Made by a program: the position numbers and the translations under genes. A stretch of 64,000 bases of DNA, taken from NCBI GenBank assembly GCA_028583605.1, contig CM053328.1, positions 7,464,836 to 7,528,835 on the forward strand. The letters run 5' to 3'. Below, in pieces: positions 57,521 through 64,000 of the stretch. The notes beneath the pieces were generated by a model. The model did not search any database. It was not told the DNA's origin and saw only the letters and a list, made by a program, of their open reading frames with translations. This DNA comes from Dastarcus helophoroides. Its lineage: Eukaryota > Arthropoda > Insecta > Coleoptera > Bothrideridae. How positions within the stretch are numbered: position 1 is the first letter of the stretch; each line of letters opens with the position of its first letter.

Positions 57521-57966
57521 GTAAGACTTCCAATATTCGGAATAATCGTACTTTCTAAAAGGCACGTCGTAAGTCAACAAACCCTTATCATAGGCTAGCT
57601 TAATTGAAACCTCCAATTTCAGGTGTTGTTTTTGGCAAAGACCTGTTTTCCCGTACTTCAGGATGCTTCCCGTATGGGGACAAATAAACTGTTGCAGTAA
57701 TGAGACGTTTTCTTCATGCAAAACCAGGTATTCGTCGCGACAAATAGGACAGGGATTTCCAGTGGAAATCTGACCGGCGCGGATGCAGGTTTTACGCGTT
57801 TTTTTCGGAGGTATCGACCCTTTGTGATTTCTTCTGCACCCACACCGGGGTATCGCCGTATGTTTGCTTGTAGGCCAAACTTCAAGTATCTGGCGTTGGT
57901 TTCCACGGGTACTTCTTTGGTTCGGTTCTTGGTTATTTCACGGTATTCCAGTGGAATTTTGTCCAA
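57521..57966 (-). pseudogene. mRpS18B: mRpS18B fragment (mitochondrial ribosomal protein S18B) with two frame breaks
   Basis: The minus strand encodes, in three successive frames, VPVETNARYLK; then AYKQTYGDTPVW; then RRNHKGSIPPKKTRKTC, NPCPICRDEYLVL, LLQQFICPHTG and FRKYDYSEY. These are the conserved blocks of small-subunit protein S18B, including the CPxC metal-binding pair. Frame changes occur near 57880 and 57842, each equivalent to one extra or two missing bases. The N-terminal targeting region is not found, and a TAG precedes the first block. Either a captured pseudogene or a real nested gene damaged by consensus indels. Confidence 0.7.
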
Positions 57967-57970
57967 CTAA

Positions 57971-58436
57971 TGGTTTGCGTTACCATCACGCTAATTCTCG
58001 TAGGCGACACGTTCTGATGTTTACAGTTTATTTACAGAGTTAGTACTCTCTTTTTTAGCTTTATTTTTGACAAATTCAAAATATTAAAAGGCTGCATTGA
58101 TTTAAATTTTCTATAAAATGAATTTACATTATTTTATTCATTTATTCTGCCGAAAAAATAACATTTTTCATTTACCCTTTATTTACCCCACCTAGGGGAA
58201 AAAGCAATATTAAAAAACCATACCAGAAGTTTTATGATGCAGACGCATCATATGAAAAGTATAAAAATTAAATACCACTATTTTATAAAGTGATATTGAA
58301 GCTGCAATTTCTTCCAATAAGATAATTACTACACAACACAGTTATCAAAACTGCAATATTTACATTCAACTAGGAATTAGGTACGGTCGAGAACATGTAA
58401 GAAATGGGCGTAAATTAAACACTCAATCATGACCTC
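57971..58436. other. GALNT intron sequence, no feature seen
   Basis: AT-rich DNA upstream of the mRpS18B fragment. It contains ATGGTAACGCAAACCATTAG directly before the first mRpS18B block but no recognisable mitochondrial targeting exon or promoter. Confidence 0.4.
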
Positions 58437-58492
58437 AATTGGAACGCTTGTTTCTTGCCCGGTTCTGTAGTCCAGAGGCAAATCCAATACGC
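58437..58492 (-). repeat. Inverted repeat partner B (with 53435-53490)
   Basis: The minus-strand sequence matches partner A. In one minus-strand frame the repeat and the following 60 bp are open (contains VLDLPLDYRTGQETSV), but the other copy does not keep this frame beyond the repeat, so coding is doubtful. Confidence 0.75.
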
Positions 58493-58578
58493 GACCGGGA
58501 ATGCATTGCTTTTACTACTACTTCCATCTCTAGTTTCTATTTTTCAGTTACCTTATAGACAGATTCAATAGTACTTAC

Positions 58579-58812
58579 GTTATCATCATAAACCCAAGCC
58601 TGGTTTCCACCCATCCCGTGACAACGGACCATTTTAATCGGACCAGTTTTCTGACTAGCATCCAGGCAATTATCGTCTGACATTATCTGTTGGCGTTTCG
58701 TGTAGGCGAACACCTGATTGCCCCCCAAGTTGTGGCAGTAAGTCATGCCCAAATTCTCCCCGGACTTCCTTCCCAACGTATCCAAGCAAGTCTTCGAATC
58801 CACATTGCGAAT
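58579..58812 (-). CDS. Polypeptide N-acetylgalactosaminyltransferase exon (lectin repeats alpha/beta)
   Basis: Acceptor TTTTTAG precedes 58812 and donor GTAAGT follows 58579 on the minus strand. The 78-codon exon encodes NVDSKTCLDTLGRKSGEN, GMTYCHNLGGNQVFAY, DDNCLDASQ and VRCHGMGGNQAWVYDDN: the CLD and GGNQ-W/F motifs of a ricin-type lectin domain as found at the GALNT C-terminus. It is in phase 0 with the last exon at 49851-50012. Upstream exons with the glycosyltransferase domain must lie beyond the right edge, because 58813-64000 shows none. Confidence 0.92.
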
Positions 58813-60000
58813 CTAAAAATTTTGAAAGTTATTCACAGGTTGGAGTCAGCTTAGAGTATCTTCTGTTTCTAGTTTGTGTTTTGTGGTTTCACATTTCCTT
58901 CACAAATTTCACCTCTTGTATGGCTGACATACCGAGTCTGCTTTGTTTTTTTTTACGTCATTTATTTAACATGTTTTACTTCATCAACCATTTGAAAAAA
59001 CATTCAGGCACAAGTGTGTCACTAAAGGGCGTAGATGACCCCAATACAGTTGAAATTGAGAACTTCTGTAGTTGGCGAGCTTTTTTATAAAAGTTGTAAG
59101 CAAAATTTTTTCATTTTTGATAGCCACAGTTGGCAATTTAAAAAAATATTCGAATTTACAACAATTCTCGAAGTGATAATGGGAAATTTTTAAATTTCTT
59201 TCCTCAAAAAAAAAAGTCCTAATAGTAACATTTGCAATATGTGAATATCCTTTTTTAATGTTCTGATTTCAAGCTTTTGAATATGTTTCTATAAATTAAG
59301 TGAAATTTAATTCAATTAAAATCTGGTTTACACCTGTCCATTGCAATAAATATGATATGAAGGAAATTTGCATTATCAACGAACTATCAAATGTACAAGT
59401 TTTCCAATCTAATGTGCTGCTGTCATTTTTTGACATGTTCACGTATGTCCTTACGTGTTTCCTACTCATAAAATTGAAATTTAAGCTTGACATAAAAATT
59501 CTGTAGTAGGTACTATCACGAATCGAAAAGACCCATTCACGATTGCTATTGAGATTTTCGAAAGTAGGCTCAACAATAATAGATTTTTTTCTACTGTAAC
59601 ATCAAATCAATAAAATATTTTTAAGGTTATGTTTGTTGACCTGTCTGTTTAAAAAACCGATCAAGTAAGGAACATACATTAACATGACAAAAAATGACAG
59701 CAGCACACTAGATTAGAAAACTTGTTATACACACTATATTTATGTTACGCCAGGGTGGCCAACCATTTTGGAAACAAGAGCGTAATTAAAAATTTTCATG
59801 AATATTACGGTTGCAACAATATGTAATTACAACATATAATACGTTTTTTGTTCCAAACTAGAACTTCTTAATTATTGGGGGGAGGCTAATGTATTCAGAC
59901 ATCTTAAACCAAAATTCTCTTAAAGTCCTAAATCCATTCATTAATCCATTGGGTCATCGTTCAAGTTTTGACAATTTCAATTTGGAGACCCCCATAATGA
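58813..60000. other. GALNT intron sequence, no gene seen
   Basis: AT-rich intron-like DNA. Opposed open stretches at 59300-59500 on both strands have no recognisable content. A G-rich GGGGGGAGGC lies near 59877. Confidence 0.45.
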
Positions 60001-60009
60001 AAAAAAAAT

Positions 60010-63000
60010 ATATTTTTTTAACTATACGACATAATTTTTTAATAAATGTCGTTTAAGGAAAAACGACAAGTTTCGTTTTTTGAAAATATCGACTTTTTCA
60101 AAAACTATGGCTTTTTGAAGGGTTAGAGTTTTAATAAATTTCAAATTTTTATCAAATTTTCGCTTTTTTTTTTCAGAATTTCGAATTAAAAAAAAATTCA
60201 GTTGTTTCAAATTTCAGGTTTTTTTTTTAATTCTAACTTTTCCAGTGACTTTATTCCGAAAATTTAACTTTTTTGCAAAATTTCAGTTTTTCAAATTTAA
60301 AATTACTGACTTTTTCAAAATTTTGTTTTTTAACTGTAATTTTTTAACTTACACCTTTCCGAATGATCCAAATCAGATTTTAAAAATTTTGATTTTCTTA
60401 CAAAATTTCGATATTTTCAAAAGTTCACCTTTTTTTCCTTTTTTTGAAAATCTTGATTTGTTTTTTTTTGAAAAACTGCTTATTTTGACCTTTTTTAATT
60501 TTCGTATTTTAAAAATTTTATTATTTTTTTATTTATTTTTTTTTTCTATTAAAAATTTGACATTGTTTTAAAATTCGTCCGTTTATTAAAATTTCGATTT
60601 TTTCGAAAATTTGGAACAGTTTAAACAATTTCACGTTTTTTTGAAGAATTTATATTTTTTCTGAAATTTATTCAATTTTAATTTTTTGAAAATTTTGACT
60701 ACAAAATTTAAATTTTTGAAAATTATTAGCACAACTACAAGAATTTCGACCTTTTTTATAACTTCTGATTTCTTCAAAATTCGATATTTCAAAATTTTGT
60801 CCTCTTTGAAAATTTCGACTTTATTGAAAAGCCTGACTTTCGCAAATTAATATTTGTCTATTTTTCCGAATTTAGACATCTTTGAAAATTTGTAATTTCA
60901 TAAAAATATCATATTGAAAAGAAAAATTTTGATTTTTTTTTAATTTTCCAGTTTTTTAAAATTTTGATTATTTTTCTTTGAAAATTTTTGACTATGAAAA
61001 AAATTCAACTTTTTTTAAAATATCTTAACATTTTTCAAAATTTCGCCTGTTTTTGAAATTTTTGGCATTTTTCAAAATTTAAATTCCTTTTTGAAAACCT
61101 GGACTAGATCAAAACTACAATTTTTTTAAATTAAAGTATGACTTTTCAAAAAAATTTCTTTTTTTTTGAAAATGTTGATATTTTTTTTAATTCTTGGCAT
61201 TTTTCAAATTACGATGTTTTGTCAAAATTTTACCACTTAAATTCTTCCACTTTTCAAAATTTCGACTTTTTTAAAAAGTTTTAGTTTTTTTTCAAAATGT
61301 CGACTGTTAAAAACCTTGACTTTTTTCTTTGACTTTTTTATTTGAAAATTTGAACTTAAAAGACTTCACTCTTCTATTAAAAATTTGACAGTTTTAAAAT
61401 TCGCCGGTTATTAAAATTTCGATTTTTTCGAAAATTTGGAACAGTTTAAACAACACAACAAAATTTGCAATTTTAATTTTTACAAAATTTAAATTTTTGA
61501 AAATTATTAGCACAACTACAAGAATTTCGACCTTTTTTGAAACTTCTGATTTCTTTAAAATTCGATATTTCAAAATTTTGTCCTTTTTAAAAATTTCGAC
61601 TTTTTTTTAAAGTTTGAGTTTTTCAAAATTTCGACTTTATTGAAAAGCCTGACTTTCGCAAATTAATATTGGTCTATTTTTCCAAATTTAGACATTTTTG
61701 AAAATTTATAATTTTCTGAAAATATCATATTTAAAAGAAAAATTTTGATTTTTTTTAATTTTCCAGTTTTTTAAAATTTTGATTATTTTTTTTGAAAATT
61801 TTTGACTATTAAAAGAAGTTCACTTTTTTTAAAAAATCATGACATTTTTTCAAATTTTCGACTGTTTTTGAAATTTTTGGCATTTTTCAAAAGTTAAATT
61901 CCTTTTTGAAAATCTGGACTAGATCAAAATTACAATTTTTTTGAATTAAAGTATGATCTTTCAAAAATTTTTCTTTTTTTTTTGAAAATTTTGATATTTT
62001 TTTAAATTCTTGGCATTTTTCAAATCACTGTTTTATCAAAATTTTACCACTTTCAAAATTTCCACTTTTTTAAGAAAGTTTAGTTTTTTTCAAAATTTCG
62101 ACTTTTTTACAAAACCTTAACTTTTCATCCGAAAATTTGAACTTAAAAAAATTTGATAATTTTTCAAATTTTGACGCTTTTTCAAAATATCGCACGTTTT
62201 GACTAATTTTTAAAAATTTAAATTTTTTCAAAACCTTGACTGTCAAATTACAATTTTTTTGAATTAAAACGGTACGACCTTTCAAAATTTTCGCCTTTTT
62301 TTAATTTTGATTTTGTTTTCAAATTTCGATGTTTTGTCAACATTTCTCCTCTTTTGGCATATTGACTTTTTTTTTCAAAATTTCGACTTTTTGAAAATGT
62401 GCTCTTTTGTGAAAATTTCGACTTGTTTTTAAAAATTTAGATTTTTTCAAATCTTGGCATTTTACTCAAATCTCGATACAGTTTGATGTAATTTTTGAGA
62501 ATTTTTCAAAATTTAGATTTTTTAAAAATCTTGCTACATCAAAATTACAATTTTCTTGGTTAAAATAGAACCTTTCAAAAATTTGGACTTTTTTTTTATT
62601 TTGATTTTTTTTAAATCTTTTTGAAAACTTTGACTGTCAAATCTACAATTTTCTTGAATTAAAACGGTATGACCTTTCAAAATTTTCGCCTTTTTTAAAT
62701 TTTTTTTTCAAATCTCAACGTTTTATCAAAACTTCACATCTTTTTTTTTGAAAAACTTAATTTTTTTAGAAATTTCGAATTTTTTCAACATTTTGACTAT
62801 TTGAAAATCTTGAATTCTTATCGAGATTTTTAACTTTTTAGGAAAATTTCGACATTTTAAAAATTCTGCCATTTTTATAAATTTTTATTTTTTTATAAAT
62901 TGCGACTATTTTGTAAATCCTAACTTTTTATTTAAATATTTGAAGGTTAAAAATTTCGACTTTTTTTTAAAGATCTTAACATTTTTTAAATCTCGACACT

Positions 63001-64000
63001 TTTTCAAACCTTTACTTTTTTGAAATTTATAACTATTTTTTTAAAATTTATATGTTTTGAAAATCTTGACGATCAGAATATTAATTTTCTTGAATTAAAA
63101 CAGTATGAACTTTCAAAAATTTCCACTTTTTTTTGAAGTTTTAGTTTTTTAAATTTGGACCTTTTTGATAATCCTGTTTTTTTATTTGGAAATTATAATT
63201 TTGAAAAATTTCGTTTTTTTAGAGATTTTGATTTTTTTTTAGATTTTTTCAAAAATGTCGACTTTTTTTTAAATTCTGATCCTTTTTCCAAATCATAACA
63301 TTTTCGACATTTTTAAAATTCTGCCATTTTTATAAATTTTTATTTTTTTATAAATTGCGACTTTTTTGTAAATCCTAACTTTTTATTTAAATATTTGATG
63401 GTTAAAAATTTCGACTTTTTTTGAAGATCTTGACATTTTTTAAATCTCGACACTTCTTCAAACTTTTACTTTTTTTGAAATGTGTAACTATTTTTTTAAA
63501 ATTTAGATGTTTTTAAAATCTTGACTATCAGAATTTCAATTTTCTTGAATTAAAACAGTATAAACTTTCAAAAATTTCCACTTTTTTTGAGTTTGTTTTT
63601 TTTTTCAAATCTTTACTTTTTTCAAACCCCGACGTTTTATCAAAACTTTAGCTCTTCTGATCGAAATTTGGAAAAAATTTCGACTTTTTTTTTTTTTTTT
63701 AAGTTTTGTTTTTATTTCAAATCTTTACTTTTTTCAAACCTCAAAGTTTTATCAAAACTTTTATCTCTTCTGACCGAAATTTTGAAAAAAAATTGACCCT
63801 TTTTTAAAGTTTTAGCTTTTTAAATTTGGACCTTTTTGATAATCCTGTTTATTTGGAAATTTTAATTTTGAAAAATTTGGTTTTTTTAGAGATTTTGATT
63901 TTTTTTTCAAAAACGTAGACTTTTATTTTAAATTCTGATTTTTTTCCAAATCAAACTTATTTCAAATCCCGATGATTTATCAAAATTTCACCTGTTTTAA
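60010..64000. repeat. AAAATTTCGACTTTT array to the right edge, with internal segmental duplications
   Basis: About 4 kb of the same array, more T-homopolymeric than the other blocks. About 800 bp is duplicated in tandem: ATTTGGAACAGTTTAAACAA at about 60610 and 61436, and CACAACTACAAGAATTTCGA at about 60731 and 61511. A second duplication with about 458-bp spacing shows AATTCTGCCATTTTTATAAA at about 62856 and 63316. A recurrent GAATTAAAACGGTAYGACC landmark also appears. It lies within the GALNT intron and continues past the window. Confidence 0.82.

Noticed and set aside
1..64000. CRISPR array or prokaryotic operon
   Set aside because: Tandem repeats here lack regular spacer structure, and the window has spliced genes and eukaryotic transposons throughout.

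Overview
This is a eukaryotic, very AT-rich, repeat-dominated window. Short GT-AG introns, an insect-type UBE2O, a GalNAc-transferase, an env-bearing Ty3/gypsy (errantivirus-like) element and many TIR DNA transposons point to an insect, possibly a beetle. The order-level guess is weak. No prokaryotic signal is present.

Real host genes are few. UBE2O (+ strand, 12 exons, 18000-27097) can be read almost completely: two long N-terminal conserved regions, an acidic linker, coiled coils and a C-terminal UBC fold with the active-site Cys. Every exon joins in phase. Two C-terminal exons of a polypeptide N-acetylgalactosaminyltransferase (- strand; 58579-58812 and 49851-50012) encode its ricin-type lectin domain and are separated by an 8.6 kb intron. 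Inside that intron, on the same strand, lies a broken mRpS18B fragment that runs in frame, with no stop, into the first codons of a PYROXD1-like gene. A tRNA-Gly (anticodon TCC, - strand) sits at 15989-16060.

The rest is mobile DNA and repeats. 1-1.3 kb: decayed ORF of a dispersed transposon-like family. 5.0-9.8 kb: a hAT element (8-bp TSD ACGGAAAG) containing a second hAT element (TSD AAAACAAG), which carries about 3 kb of a degenerate 'AAAATTTCGACTTTT' array. 10.7-15.7 kb and 60-64 kb: more of the same array. 17.0-17.9 kb: a 210-bp tandem satellite abutting UBE2O. 19.2-20.6 kb: a pyrimidine-only-like tract filling UBE2O intron 4. 28.9-43.6 kb: a decayed errantivirus-like LTR element (- strand; gag, pol, env) invaded by a hAT element (33435-35878, itself holding hairpins and a hAT MITE), a 5'-truncated Jockey-like LINE (37290-40065) and a mariner-type element with 420-bp TIRs (40768-43000). 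44-53 kb: piggyBac-, PIF/Harbinger- and other MITEs plus a decayed Tigger/pogo element. 54.0-57.4 kb: another hAT element (TSD TTAAAAGT), also loaded with the TTTCGA array.

Two results deserve attention: the AT-rich TTTCGA array is repeatedly found as the cargo of TSD-flanked hAT elements, and a recurring foldback repeat contains a hammerhead-ribozyme-like core. Exact TSDs make the insertion order readable. All family assignments come from reading motifs by eye; no database search was run.
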